Source of the DNA: Citromicrobium sp.
GTDB taxonomy: Bacteria > Pseudomonadota > Alphaproteobacteria > Sphingomonadales > Sphingomonadaceae
Assembly: GCA_003248395.1 (NCBI GenBank)
Contig: QFNA01000049.1
Coordinates: 1 to 13,586, forward strand
Length of the DNA: 13,586 nt
Direction: 5' to 3'
The position numbers and the translations under genes were made by a program. Each line of letters opens with the position of its first letter. Position 1 is the stretch's first letter. Shown in pieces: positions 13,431-13,586 of this stretch. The notes under the pieces were generated by a model. That model ran no database searches, was not told the origin of the DNA, and was given only the letters and a program-made list of their open reading frames with translations.

Positions 13431-13586
13431 TCAGGGCATCGGCGGCAGGAACAGCAGCGGATCGAGCCGCTTGTCCCGCCACATCAGGCTCCAGTGCAGA
13501 TGCGGCCCCGTCGCCCGTCCCGACGATCCGACATTGCCCAGCCTCTGCCCCTGTCGCACCGTGTCGCCTTGCGCCACGGCCAGCCG
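13431..13586 (-). CDS. M23 family metallopeptidase, C-terminal fragment (5' end beyond the window)
   Basis: The last 51 residues and the stop codon of an M23 (LytM/lysostaphin-type) peptidase are visible. The fragment reads through VAQGDTVRQGQRLGNVGSSG and ATGPHLHWSLMWR to DPLLFLPPMP. The HLH of GPHLHW is the conserved active-site/zinc motif of the family, and the preceding GDxVxxGQxLGxVGxSG block is diagnostic. Such proteins are exported and cut peptidoglycan cross-links or, if degenerate, activate amidases. Upstream domains cannot be seen. The phytase-like gene follows 17 bp downstream on the same strand, so the two are probably co-transcribed. A Met-initiated reading frame across the same bases in another phase is an artefact. 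Confidence 0.9.
   Translation of the reverse strand, partial: RLAVAQGDTVRQGQRLGNVGSSGRATGPHLHWSLMWRDKRLDPLLFLPPMP

Overview
The window looks like ordinary chromosome from a high-GC alphaproteobacterium, most likely Sphingomonadales (Erythrobacter/Qipengyuania-like). The basis is the L28, NadC and TadA sequences, the PAS_5-type protein, frequent GTG/TTG starts and compact gene packing. I see no transposase, integrase, phage gene, CRISPR array, tRNA or rRNA, and no obvious composition break. The taxonomic call is inference from sequence feel, not a search.

Layout. (1) 78-590: a small exported DUF2141 protein. (2) 695-6636, all on +: a long PAS_5 protein with an acidic linker and an unrecognised C-terminal domain, then a closely packed run of an App1-type HAD phosphatase, a membrane-anchored alpha/beta hydrolase, a periplasmic M48 metalloprotease with TPRs and a DsbA-type thiol oxidoreductase. 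The last four are probably one transcription unit, and the last two point to envelope protein quality control. (3) 6641-7249, minus: an HD-domain protein with a full diiron-type ligand set, convergent with the DsbA gene (4-nt gap) and divergent from a LytS-type histidine kinase. (4) 7332-9355, +: the kinase and its LytTR response regulator, 2 nt apart. (5) 9435-11471, +: nadC, a four-helix membrane protein and an RNase T2 whose start codon is abnormal. (6) 11493-11948, minus: tadA. (7) 12111-12401, +: rpmB with a clear promoter. (8) 12456-13586, minus: an esterase-like-phytase-family gene broken by a frameshift and apparent internal loss, preceded by the 3' end of an M23 peptidase gene that runs off the window.

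How the genes work together. Much of the content acts at or outside the inner membrane: exported DUF2141, membrane hydrolase, M48 protease, DsbA-like protein, sensor kinase, four-helix protein, RNase T2, phytase-like protein and M23 peptidase. Housekeeping genes (nadC, tadA, rpmB) are interspersed.

I do not see an obvious new multigene system. The most useful leads are: a probable AUU start fused to the upstream stop codon of the RNase T2 gene, together with Gln in place of its catalytic Glu; an HD oxygenase-like protein in which the Tyr/Glu pair known from PhnZ is Phe/Phe; the PAS_5 protein with its unknown C-terminal domain; the damaged phytase-like gene; and two adjacent perfect palindromes at the M48/DsbA junction.
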